Shown: piece by piece, positions 1 to 7,392 of the stretch
How positions within the stretch are numbered: the stretch's first letter is position 1
Layout of the letters: the number at the start of each line of letters is the position of its first letter
Assembly (NCBI GenBank): GCA_902773065.1
Contig: CACYDD010000422.1
Span: 1 to 12,476 of the forward strand
Length of the DNA stretch: 12,476 bases
DNA from: an uncultured Ruminococcus sp.
GTDB taxonomy: Bacteria; Bacillota; Clostridia; Oscillospirales; Acutalibacteraceae
Reading direction: 5' to 3'
Made by a program: the position numbers and the translations under genes
Notes under the pieces: model-generated
Told to the model about the DNA's origin: nothing
Database searches by the model: none
The model's input: only the letters and a program-made list of their open reading frames with translations

Positions 1-786
1 GATGGTGTAGATGCATATATCGTATCGAGCCGTGAAATGGTTGACGATATGGTCAAACGGGGAGTCGAACGGGTAAAGGTTTATCCCTACGGTATTCCTG
101 TCAAAAGCGAATTCCTTGACCCGATCGACCGTGAAAAAGTATTCGCCGATGAAGGACTTGACCCCGATATCCCGACAATTCTTATCATGGCAGGCAGCTT
201 CGGCGTAACGGATATTCTGAAAATTTACCACAAGATCGTCAAGTCCAAAGAAGATTTTCAGGTAATCGTAATCACAGGAAAAAACGAAAAGCTGTATGAA
301 ACCTTTGAAAGATACCTGCGCAAGATCGCACTGAATAATACACTGATCGAGATCAAAGAGCTGACCAGAGCTGCAAAATCTTCTTCCTCAGTCAGAAAAT
401 CAAAGAAAAAGAAAGCTGCAAAGCCCACAAAACTCATGTATTTTACTGATGAAGTCGCAAAATATATGCACATGGCAGATCTGATCGTTACCAAGCCGGG
501 CGGACTTACCGTCAGCGAAGCAATCGCCTCCAACCTTCCCATGGGTATTTTCAAAGCAATTCCCGGTCAGGAAGAACAAAATGCGGATTTTCTTGTCGGA
601 AAAAATATGGCCGTGCGCCTTGAGAAAAACAACACCTGTACCGCTGTTATTACCGACCTGATCCGCAACAGAGAAAAACTTGATGAAATGAAAGAATCCA
701 TCCGGCTGTTCTCCAAAGGAAATTCAGCTGCCAACATCTATCTTATTATGCTGGAACTCCTTGAAAAATACCAGAATAAAGAATGA
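1..786 (+). CDS. MurG-like diacylglycerol glycosyltransferase, 3' part (5' end outside window)
   Basis: The frame is open from the first base, so the start lies upstream of the window and 261 C-terminal residues are visible. They form the nucleotide-sugar-binding half of a GT28/MurG-like enzyme of the UgtP / MGDG synthase type, which moves a hexose from a UDP-sugar to diacylglycerol at the cytoplasmic membrane face. Supporting motifs are YIVSSREMVDDM then YGIPV near the start, the Rossmann glycine turn MAGSFGVTD (about residues 63-71), and the donor-binding block ADLIVTKPGGLTVSEA (about 159-174) followed by PGQEEQNA (about 188-195). An insert of about 22 residues rich in Lys and Ser (about 123-144) sits between a beta strand and the YFTDEV segment, where relatives I recall have a short loop. 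It reads in frame and the domain continues normally. The gene ends at a hairpin terminator. Sugar and acceptor specificity cannot be read from the sequence. Confidence 0.88.
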   Translation, partial: DGVDAYIVSSREMVDDMVKRGVERVKVYPYGIPVKSEFLDPIDREKVFADEGLDPDIPTILIMAGSFGVTDILKIYHKIVKSKEDFQVIVITGKNEKLYETFERYLRKIALNNTLIEIKELTRAAKSSSSVRKSKKKKAAKPTKLMYFTDEVAKYMHMADLIVTKPGGLTVSEAIASNLPMGIFKAIPGQEEQNADFLVGKNMAVRLEKNNTCTAVITDLIRNREKLDEMKESIRLFSKGNSAANIYLIMLELLEKYQNKE

Positions 787-791
787 ATAAA

Positions 792-826
792 TGCCGGCAC
801 TCCGATGTGAGTGCCGGTAATTTTTT
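792..826 (+). terminator. Rho-independent terminator between convergent genes
   Basis: An 11-bp stem (792-802 with 809-819, including one G-T pair) has a G+C-rich core, CCGGCACTC against GAGTGCCGG, and a 6-base loop. It is followed by TTTTTT at 821-826. It lies 5 bases past the glycosyltransferase stop, and its T run overlaps the stop codon of the convergent ABC gene (825-827). On the minus strand the stem is followed by ATTTATT, so it may work both ways, but the plus direction is clearly the stronger. Confidence 0.9.
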
Positions 827-2708
827 ATGCTGTTTCAAACTGACTGCTGTAAAGCTTTTCATAAAAGCCGCCTTTTGCCATCAGCTCGTCATGGTTGCCC
901 TGTTCCACGATATTACCCTCGTTCAGAACAAGGATCATATCGGCATTGCGTATTGTGCTAAGTCTATGAGCAATAATAAAGCTGGTTCTGCCCTGCATGA
1001 TATTATCCATTGCCTTCTGGATCAATACTTCCGTTCTGGTATCAACAGAGCTTGTTGCTTCATCAAGGATGAGTATTTTCGGATCGGCAAGAATCGCTCT
1101 TGCAATAGTGATGAGCTGTTTCTGTCCCTGAGAGATATTATTTGTTTCCTCATTCAGCACCATATCATAGCCGCCCGGAAGTGTGCTGACAAAATAATCC
1201 ACCTGTGCCGCTTTGGCTGCCTTATCAATTTCTTCGTCTGTAGCATCGGGTCTGGCATAGCGGATATTATCCCTGATCGTGCCGCTGTAAAGCCATGTAT
1301 CCTGTAACACCATTCCAAAAAGGGAGCGGAGGTCTTTTCTCCTGAAATCACGGATATCATATCCGTCAACAAGAACCGCACCGTCCTGCACATCATAAAA
1401 ACGCATGAGAAGCTTGATAATTGTCGTTTTGCCTGCACCTGTCGGACCAACAATCGCAATTTTACTGCCCTGCGGTATATTGGCGGAAAAATCATTAATA
1501 ATGATCTTATCATCGTTGTAACCGAAATGTACATGAGCAAACTGTACACTTCCGCCGATATGGATATTGAGCTCCGTATCGGGTTCATCTGTTGTATTGA
1601 CGGTCAGTGCATTTTCGGCTTCGGGAATTTCTTCGGGTTCGTTCAGGAATTCAAATACTCTTTCGGCTGCTGCCGCTGTCTGCTGAAGAATATTGGTAAT
1701 ATTGGCTACCTGCGTGATCGGCTGGGTAAACTGGCGTACATACTGGATAAATGCCTGTATGTCACCTATCGTGATCGCTCCGTTGGCGGCAAAATATCCG
1801 CCGAGAATACAAACCGCTACATAGCCGAGATTGGTGACAAACATCATCATCGGCATCATGACACCTGATAAAAACTGCGATTTCCATGCAGAAACATAGA
1901 GTTTGTCATTGAATCCGTCAAATGTTTCAACAGACTTTGCTTCACCGTTAAATGCTTTCATGACCTGATGACCGCCGTACATTTCCTCAACATGACCGTT
2001 TACCTTGCCAAGATATTCCTGCTGTGCGGTAAACTGCTTCTGTGATCTTTTTACGATAAATATTACAAATATAAATGACACAGGCAGGATTCCCAATGCG
2101 ATCAGCGTCATCTGCCAGCTAATGGAAAGCATCATAATTAGTATACCGATCAGCTGTGTAACGGAAGTAATGATCTGTGTAATACTCTGGTTCAGACTCT
2201 GGCTGAGTGTGTCGATATCATTTGTGACTCTTGAAAGAATTTCTCCGTTGGTCGTTCCGTCATAATATTTCAGCGGAAGTCTGTTCAGCTTTTCAGAAAT
2301 ATCCTTTCTGAGCCTGTAGGTAAGCTTCATGGAAACATTGGTCATAATAAATCCCTGTAGAAATGAAAACAAGGAACTTACAATATAGATTCCTAAAAGC
2401 GTCAGCAGGATATTGGCGATACCGTCAAAATTGATTCCCTCATCTGAGCCCGTAAAGCTTCCCATGATCCCTTCTGCAAGAAGAGTTGTTGCATTGCCGA
2501 GAATTTTCGGACCAACGATCATAAATACAGTTGAAATAATCGCAAACAGCATTACCACAATAACACTGAATTTGTAATTGCCCATATATCTGACAAACTG
2601 CCGGAATGTTCCTTTGAAATCCTTGGCTCTGTCCCCTGCCATCATGCCTGCCATTTTTCCGCCCATAGCTGGCTTCGGGGGTTTTCTTCTGTCTGTTTTT
2701 TCGCTCAT
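825..2708 (-). CDS. ABC exporter half-transporter with canonical ATPase site (TM288-like subunit)
   Basis: This 627-residue half-transporter has an N-terminal six-helix membrane domain (about residues 45-340) fused to an ATP-binding domain (about 385-620). Walker A is GPTGAGKT (421-428), the Q-loop Gln is 469, the signature is ISQGQ (525-529), Walker B is ILILDE with catalytic Glu550, and the switch His is 581. The signature departs from LSGGQ, as is usual in the TM288/LmrD-type partner of heterodimeric exporters. The N-terminus (about 1-30) is a polar tail rich in Lys, Met and Gly. The ATG has a GGAGGGTG ribosome binding site just upstream and lies 16 bases after the stop of its partner, so the two are co-transcribed. 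With the partner it should form one export pump in the cytoplasmic membrane. This subunit supplies Walker A/B of the working ATP site, and the partner supplies that site's VSGGQ. Substrate unknown: a drug, lipid or peptide are all possible. Confidence 0.95.
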   Translation of the reverse strand: MSEKTDRRKPPKPAMGGKMAGMMAGDRAKDFKGTFRQFVRYMGNYKFSVIVVMLFAIISTVFMIVGPKILGNATTLLAEGIMGSFTGSDEGINFDGIANILLTLLGIYIVSSLFSFLQGFIMTNVSMKLTYRLRKDISEKLNRLPLKYYDGTTNGEILSRVTNDIDTLSQSLNQSITQIITSVTQLIGILIMMLSISWQMTLIALGILPVSFIFVIFIVKRSQKQFTAQQEYLGKVNGHVEEMYGGHQVMKAFNGEAKSVETFDGFNDKLYVSAWKSQFLSGVMMPMMMFVTNLGYVAVCILGGYFAANGAITIGDIQAFIQYVRQFTQPITQVANITNILQQTAAAAERVFEFLNEPEEIPEAENALTVNTTDEPDTELNIHIGGSVQFAHVHFGYNDDKIIINDFSANIPQGSKIAIVGPTGAGKTTIIKLLMRFYDVQDGAVLVDGYDIRDFRRKDLRSLFGMVLQDTWLYSGTIRDNIRYARPDATDEEIDKAAKAAQVDYFVSTLPGGYDMVLNEETNNISQGQKQLITIARAILADPKILILDEATSSVDTRTEVLIQKAMDNIMQGRTSFIIAHRLSTIRNADMILVLNEGNIVEQGNHDELMAKGGFYEKLYSSQFETA

Positions 2709-2724
2709 TTTTCACCCTCCTCTC

Positions 2725-4953
2725 TTATACTTCCTGTGTGATATTCTGTGATACCGCTATTTCACGGTAAGCCTCACAATTCTTTAACAGCTCGTTATGT
2801 GTTCCTCTGCCGACAATTCTGCCCTCGTCAAGAACAAGAATGTTTTCGGCATACATAATAGTACTGATTCTTTGTGCAACAATGATCACAGCTGAATCAC
2901 CTGTGTATTTTTTCAGTGCTTTTCTCAGTGCTGCATCTGTCTTGAAATCCAGTGCGGAGAAACTGTCGTCAAAAATATAAACCGGTGCTTTTTTCACAAG
3001 TGCTCTTGCGATAGCAAGACGCTGTTTCTGTCCTCCCGATACATTGGTGCCGCCCTGTGAAATAGGAGATTCATATTGATCGGGTTTGGATTCGATAAAC
3101 TCCCCTGCCTGTGCTGTTTCTGCCGCTTTCTTTATTTCATCATCGGATGCGTCATTTCTGCCGTATCTCAGGTTAGAGGCAATATCGCCCGAAAACAGCA
3201 TACCCTTCTGCGGAACAAGACCGATCTGCTCTCTCAGGTCATGCTGTGTCAGGTCACGGACATCGATACCGTCAAGGGTGATCTTTCCTCCGGTAACATC
3301 ATAGAATCTCGGAATCAGATTGACAAGTGTTGTTTTGCCTGAGCCTGTTGTGCCGATAAATGCCGTTGTTTCGCCCGGCTTTGCCGTAAAGGAAATATTA
3401 CGCAGTACATCGGACTTCGCGCCCTTATAACGGAAGGAAACATTGTCAAATTTCACCTCTCCCCTTACCTTTTCTTTCAGGCTTACAGGATTTTTAGGGT
3501 CTTTGATGGAAATATCACATTCGAGAACATCTGCAATTCTCACAGCAGAAACGGATGCTCTCGGGATAATAATAAACATCATCGCGATCATCAGGAACGA
3601 CATAATGATCATCATGGCATACTGAATAAATGCCATCATATCACCGACCTGCATTTCAGCCTGTTCGATCTGGTGCGCTCCTACCCATACCACAAGCATG
3701 GAAACGCCGTTCATAATTAACATCATCACAGGCATAAGGAAGGTCATCACACGATTCACGAAGAGATTCACGGAGGTCAGGTCTTTATTTGCCTTGTCAA
3801 ACCGTTCCTCTTCATAGCGTTCCGTGCCAAAAGCTCTGATGACAAGCAAACCGCTCAGACTTTCACGGGTCACAAGGTTCAGCCTGTCGATCATCTTCTG
3901 CATTATCTTGAATTTCGGCATTGCAACTACAAATACCACAAGCATGACAACAAGCAATACGCCGATGGCCGCAATAATGATCCAGCTCATTGACATTGTT
4001 GTGGACGCGGCAAGAATTGCACCGCCGATTCCCATGATCGGTGCATAGCAGATCATACGCAGTCCCATATTGATAATGTTCTGTATCTGTGTGATATCGT
4101 TTGTGGTTCGGGTGATCAGCGACGCTGTTGAGAATTTGTCAAATTCTTCATTGGAAAACTGTTCTACCTTTCTGAAAATATCGGAACGCAAGGTTCTGGC
4201 AACGCCTGCACTGATTTTCGAGGCAATAAAGCTGACAAGGATCGTCGCGATCACTCCTCCGATCGTCACAAGCACCATCAAAAGTCCGATATGCAGGATA
4301 TAAGAATTCTGGATTTCCGCAACATCAACGCCAAGCTCTTTGTAAAACAGCTTCGCCATGACCGTTCCGATCTGCTCGCTGATCATAGGATCTGCTTTTG
4401 CGGCCTCCTCGATATACTGCTGTGAAAAGTTTTCGATATTGGGCATGGAAGCAAAGGCATATATTTTTGAAACATCCACATCGTCCGACAGACTGCTGTT
4501 GTCGGCATTCATATTGATATTCATGGCAGACATAACACCCTGTGCCGTCAGCATGACCGCAAGCTCCGAACGGGAGATCACATCATCCAGCTTTTCCGTA
4601 TCTGCATTATCCTTCATCACATAAATATTGTGACTGTCATCCAGATAACTATACTTTTCTTGGTATTGTTTGAACTCGGAGGAATTTTTATCGATCAGTA
4701 TGTAACTGTCCTCCACAATCTTACGCTGATCTTCCTTCATAAAGGTAAGAATCATGTTCATGCCCTCACTGCTTACCGCTTCGGGTGCAGAATGTTCAAT
4801 TCCCGAACGCTGTATGCCTGTATTGACGATATCCGACATCAGATTCGGCAGATACAGGTCGGACATTCCCTGACAGAACAGAAGCATCACAGCCAGTATG
4901 ATCGGAAAAATATAGGGTTTCAGATATTTTCTGAGTCTGAGCAATTTCGTCAT
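2725..4953 (-). CDS. ABC exporter half-transporter with degenerate ATPase site and large extracytoplasmic insert (TM287-like)
   Basis: With the start at 4953 this is 742 residues, well above the roughly 570-620 usual for a half-transporter. TM1 is about residues 13-33 and TM2 begins near 218. The intervening 45-215 is hydrophilic and acidic, so it should lie outside the cytoplasm. The remaining membrane helices run to about 465. The ATPase domain has Walker A GTTGSGKT (534-541), Q-loop Gln582, signature VSGGQ (638-642), and Walker B VYIFDD with Asp663 where catalytic Glu is expected. Gln694 replaces the switch His. Those two changes mark the degenerate site of asymmetric heterodimers such as TM287/288 and LmrCD. 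The frame is open to an ATG at 5022, but 4953 is preferred: AAAGGA abuts this ATG, a promoter-like element lies inside the longer version, and homologues typically begin near this Lys/Arg-rich stretch. A TTG at 4944, 9 bases after AAAGGA, is another possible start. First gene of the operon. Confidence 0.93.
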   Translation of the reverse strand: MTKLLRLRKYLKPYIFPIILAVMLLFCQGMSDLYLPNLMSDIVNTGIQRSGIEHSAPEAVSSEGMNMILTFMKEDQRKIVEDSYILIDKNSSEFKQYQEKYSYLDDSHNIYVMKDNADTEKLDDVISRSELAVMLTAQGVMSAMNINMNADNSSLSDDVDVSKIYAFASMPNIENFSQQYIEEAAKADPMISEQIGTVMAKLFYKELGVDVAEIQNSYILHIGLLMVLVTIGGVIATILVSFIASKISAGVARTLRSDIFRKVEQFSNEEFDKFSTASLITRTTNDITQIQNIINMGLRMICYAPIMGIGGAILAASTTMSMSWIIIAAIGVLLVVMLVVFVVAMPKFKIMQKMIDRLNLVTRESLSGLLVIRAFGTERYEEERFDKANKDLTSVNLFVNRVMTFLMPVMMLIMNGVSMLVVWVGAHQIEQAEMQVGDMMAFIQYAMMIIMSFLMIAMMFIIIPRASVSAVRIADVLECDISIKDPKNPVSLKEKVRGEVKFDNVSFRYKGAKSDVLRNISFTAKPGETTAFIGTTGSGKTTLVNLIPRFYDVTGGKITLDGIDVRDLTQHDLREQIGLVPQKGMLFSGDIASNLRYGRNDASDDEIKKAAETAQAGEFIESKPDQYESPISQGGTNVSGGQKQRLAIARALVKKAPVYIFDDSFSALDFKTDAALRKALKKYTGDSAVIIVAQRISTIMYAENILVLDEGRIVGRGTHNELLKNCEAYREIAVSQNITQEV

Positions 4954-4984
4954 TCCTTTCTTTGTTTTTATAGCATTACTATAT

Positions 4985-5014
4985 ATTATCACAACTCGAC
5001 AAGAAAATAAAGAA
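4985..5014 (-). promoter_or_regulatory. Likely promoter of the ABC exporter operon
   Basis: Read on the minus strand, TTCTTT (5009-5014) is followed after 18 bases by GATAAT (4985-4990), with a TG one base upstream of the latter (extended -10). Transcription would begin about 7 bases further on and give a leader of roughly 25 bases before the ATG at 4953. If correct, it rules out the upstream ATG at 5022. The -35 is weak, so this is a moderate call. Confidence 0.5.
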
Positions 5015-5039
5015 CTATCCATACAAAATTTATTTTTAT

Positions 5040-5127
5040 CCGGCGAGCCGCCGGTCCCGATTCGCGTATCCGTTCGCTACACTCACTACTTCGTCATAAA
5101 CTCAACTTTATCGCCGCATTTCCAATA
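5040..5127. repeat. Hairpin-headed intergenic repeat, copy 1
   Basis: It begins with a perfect 15-base hairpin at 5040-5054, CCGGCG-AGC-CGCCGG (6-bp stem, 3-base loop). The identical 15 bases occur at 12373. After the hairpin both copies carry ATTCGCG or TTTCGCG a few bases downstream and a later block, here ATCGCCGCATTTC ending near 5122. The spacing between blocks is about 16 bases longer here than in copy 2. The hairpin has no T run, so it is not a standard terminator. It lies about 25 bases upstream of the proposed -35 of the ABC operon. The hairpin match is certain; the outer limits of the repeat are approximate. Confidence 0.65.
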
Positions 5128-5210
5128 CAAAATTTTGAATGTAGACACCGTGTTTATTAAAAATAACATAATAATATCAAAATAATTTCGGATATTACAC
5201 ATTCTCGGTA

Positions 5211-5239
5211 TTGACCTTGACAGAAAATAATGTTATGAT
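5211..5239 (+). promoter_or_regulatory. Promoter of the membrane protein / GT2 operon
   Basis: TTGACC (5211-5216), a 17-base spacer and TATGAT (5234-5239) form a near-consensus sigma-A type promoter. The predicted start of transcription is about 5246-5247, giving a leader of about 95 bases before the ATG at 5342. A second TTGACA at 5217 pairs 17 bases on with the poor hexamer TAAAGT, so TTGACC/TATGAT is the better reading. Confidence 0.75.
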
Positions 5240-5341
5240 TAAAGTTATGGAGAAATGTCAAAAAATACAAATCGAAATTTCCGATCGATATATACAGCTT
5301 CTGTTAATTAAGTACATTCTCAAAATACAGGGAGGAATATT

Positions 5342-6409
5342 ATGGCGGATAAGAAAAAAAAGAAACTGAAAATCCCATGGAGCTTATTATTCAATATTGT
5401 AATCATCGCACTTACAATTTTTCTTATATTATATTTTGTTTTTTCCGAAGGCGGATTTATCGACCTGATCAACAGTGGTCTTAAAATCAGTATTACCTGG
5501 CTGATCATGGCAATATGTGTTCATCTGCTGAATATTGCACTCGATATGACAGTCATCTATCTTTTTACAAAAGAAAATGTACCTGATTTTACGATTTATC
5601 AGGCGTTTATCTGCTCGACAACGGGTCAGTTCTTCTGTGCCGTTACACCGAGTGCAACAGGTGGTCAGCCGATGCAGATCGTCGCTATGACAAGAATGGG
5701 TATCAAACCTGCCCATACGACTTCTACCCTCATCCAGAAATTTCTTGTCTGGCAGTTTACTTTAGCTGTTGCCTGTATTATTGCAGTTGTCGCACGGTTC
5801 GGCTTTTTTGCACAGTTTTTTAACCCTGCCATGTGGGTATTTTCTATCGCAGGATTTGCGGCACAGATCTTTATGATCGTTGTACTTCTTCTTGCCTCTT
5901 TCTGCAAACCTCTTACTACAAAAGTGGTAAACGGTATTCTTACCTTTTTGGGCAAGATTCATATTCTTCATAATGTGGAAGACAAAAAGAAAAGCATCGG
6001 TGAAACACTTGACTCCTTCCATGACAGCAACAAGGAACTGAACAAGAATAAGCCCTTGCTTGTTAAAATCTATGCTATTACAGCGGTTCAGATGGTCGCA
6101 TTTTTCCTTGTACCGTATTGTATCGCAAGATCTTTCGGTATTGACTGCAATGTATTTGATATGCTTTGCGCTCAGGCATATGTCAATATGGTTTCAAGTC
6201 TTGTGCCTCTTCCGGGCGGCTCGGGTGCAGCGGAATATTGCTTTACCGTATTCTTTGGCTCATACTTCTCCGCTACAACCATCAAATCGGCTATCCTTCT
6301 CTGGAGAACGATCACCTACTATGGTACGATCGCTGTGACAGCACCGTTTGCAACACTGAAAACGAAAAAAACAACGGATGACCTGGTTACTGAAAATCAG
6401 GCAACATAA
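5342..6409 (+). CDS. Lysylphosphatidylglycerol synthase-type membrane protein (YbhN/UPF0104 family)
   Basis: This 355-residue integral membrane protein has a Lys-rich cytoplasmic N-terminus (KKKKKLK at residues 4-10) and then multiple hydrophobic segments (about 13-33, 48-75, 83-102, 133-151, 164-187, 241-260, 275-290, 300-340). It carries two hallmarks of the family that matches the flippase half of MprF: PSATGGQP (103-110) and VPLPGGSGAAE (288-298). There is no C-terminal aminoacyl-transferase domain, so it should not make lysyl-phosphatidylglycerol itself. Stand-alone members are usually annotated as putative lipid or glycolipid flippases, and their biochemistry is mostly untested. GGGAGG lies 6 bases before the ATG and fixes the start. 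It heads an operon with two glycosyltransferases 25 bases downstream, which suggests a role in handling a lipid-linked sugar; that role is inferred. A run of eight A bases (5354-5361) lies just after the start. Confidence 0.9.
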   Translation: MADKKKKKLKIPWSLLFNIVIIALTIFLILYFVFSEGGFIDLINSGLKISITWLIMAICVHLLNIALDMTVIYLFTKENVPDFTIYQAFICSTTGQFFCAVTPSATGGQPMQIVAMTRMGIKPAHTTSTLIQKFLVWQFTLAVACIIAVVARFGFFAQFFNPAMWVFSIAGFAAQIFMIVVLLLASFCKPLTTKVVNGILTFLGKIHILHNVEDKKKSIGETLDSFHDSNKELNKNKPLLVKIYAITAVQMVAFFLVPYCIARSFGIDCNVFDMLCAQAYVNMVSSLVPLPGGSGAAEYCFTVFFGSYFSATTIKSAILLWRTITYYGTIAVTAPFATLKTKKTTDDLVTENQAT

Positions 6410-6434
6410 CATAATGTAAAATTGAGGAATATTT

Positions 6435-7379
6435 ATGAAAAGCACCAATCCTGAAATCAGCGTTATAATTCCCGTTTATAACTGCGAAAAATATCTGGAA
6501 ACATGCTTGAATTCTCTCAAGGCTCAGAGCTATCAGAATTTTGAGGTATTGATTATCAATAACGGTTCGGTCGATCATTCATCTGAAATTGCAAAATCAT
6601 TTGAAGATCATGACAATCGTTTTAAAGTTATTGAACATCACGGCGGAATGGCAGGTGAAGCACGTAATATCGGCGTGACCCATGCCAAGGGGAAATATAT
6701 TTCCTTTGTTGACGCCGACGATACCGTCTGCGAACGATACCTTGAAGAACTGCACAAAGCCATCGTACAGCATGATGCCGATATTTCCATCTGCGGTTTC
6801 CGTTTATATTTCAGAAAATCAGATAAGGTAAAGGGTACACACCGTGTTCCTGACGGCAAAGTGTACAACAAAACAGAGGCTTTGAAAGAGCTTCTGCGTG
6901 ACCGTAAAATGAGATTCTATCTCTGGAATAAACTGTGGAAAAAATCGTTATTTACAGAAAACAATATCAAAATACCGAATATGTATTATGAGGATGCCGT
7001 TGTCTGTTCTCAGCTTTTTTCCTATGCGGAAAAGGTCGTAATGACGGACTACTGCGGCTATTCCTATGTAAGAGCCTCCTCCAGAAAATATATCGAAGTG
7101 GAAATGAATGCCAAAAGAATCAACAACTATATCAATACCATCCCTATGATCCGGCTTCATCTGGAAAATGTTGACATTTATGATAAGGTAAAAACACCTT
7201 TTTCACGGCATATTTTTCATGTTTTCTTTTCGATCCCCGGGCTTTGTATACAGGCAAGGGATAATCTTCAGGACGGTATACTCAAAAATTCTTTATCGGG
7301 CATGAAGAAAGTAATCAACAGCTGTTCCGCTCCGCAGCACAAGCTGGAGGAGCTGCCCGATATCACAGCTGTCAAATAA
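6435..7379 (+). CDS. GT2 family glycosyltransferase with altered nucleotide-binding motif
   Basis: This 314-residue protein has an N-terminal GT-A domain: SVIIPVYNCEKY (about residues 9-20), a GGMAGEARNIG stretch (70-80), the metal-binding FVDADD (91-96), and the acceptor-side WNKLWKKSLF (164-173) with YYEDA (184-188), whose acidic residues probably provide the catalytic base. It resembles EpsJ/CpsI-type enzymes that build surface polysaccharide from UDP-sugars in the cytoplasm. The usual N-D-G-S/T motif after the second beta strand reads NNGSVD (42-47), so Asn43 replaces the Asp that contacts the uracil in the GT2 enzyme SpsA. The DxD is intact. GAGGA 6 bases before the ATG supports the start. 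It follows the membrane protein by 25 bases and precedes a paralogous GT2 by 13 bases, so the three are probably one transcript. Donor and acceptor unknown. Confidence 0.9.
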   Translation: MKSTNPEISVIIPVYNCEKYLETCLNSLKAQSYQNFEVLIINNGSVDHSSEIAKSFEDHDNRFKVIEHHGGMAGEARNIGVTHAKGKYISFVDADDTVCERYLEELHKAIVQHDADISICGFRLYFRKSDKVKGTHRVPDGKVYNKTEALKELLRDRKMRFYLWNKLWKKSLFTENNIKIPNMYYEDAVVCSQLFSYAEKVVMTDYCGYSYVRASSRKYIEVEMNAKRINNYINTIPMIRLHLENVDIYDKVKTPFSRHIFHVFFSIPGLCIQARDNLQDGILKNSLSGMKKVINSCSAPQHKLEELPDITAVK

Positions 7380-7380
7380 A

Positions 7381-7386
7381 GGGGTG
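7381..7386 (+). promoter_or_regulatory. Ribosome binding site that sets the second GT2 start
   Basis: GGGGTG lies 6 bases before the ATG at 7393. A GTG at 7384 in the same frame is part of this site and so is unlikely to be the start. Confidence 0.75.
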
Positions 7387-7392
7387 AATTTT

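Larger units (their letters stand above)
5023..5341. other. Divergent intergenic region (319 bases)
   Basis: This gap separates the ABC operon (leftward) from the membrane protein/glycosyltransferase operon (rightward). It holds the G+C-rich hairpin repeat near 5040, an A+T-rich stretch at about 5125-5210 with no recognisable element, a rightward promoter at 5211-5239 and an untranslated leader of about 95 bases with the ribosome binding site GGGAGG at 5330-5335. I see no tRNA, no recognised riboswitch and no convincing gene. An ORF of 40 codons without a ribosome binding site is discussed under findings. Confidence 0.7.

Noticed and set aside
783..1307. Rightward open frame of 174 codons
   Set aside because: It lies antisense to the ATPase domain of the 627-residue ABC subunit, begins inside the upstream gene's stop region, lacks any recognisable domain and runs through the terminator. 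It is a shadow of the real gene.
5040..5054. The CCGGCG-AGC-CGCCGG hairpin as a terminator
   Set aside because: No T run follows on either strand, and copy 1 lies in a divergent region with no gene reading into it.
5240..5341. Riboswitch or structured leader in the ~95-base 5' region of the membrane protein operon
   Set aside because: Only short A+T-rich inverted repeats are visible. There is no terminator/anti-terminator pair and no conserved riboswitch core I recognise.
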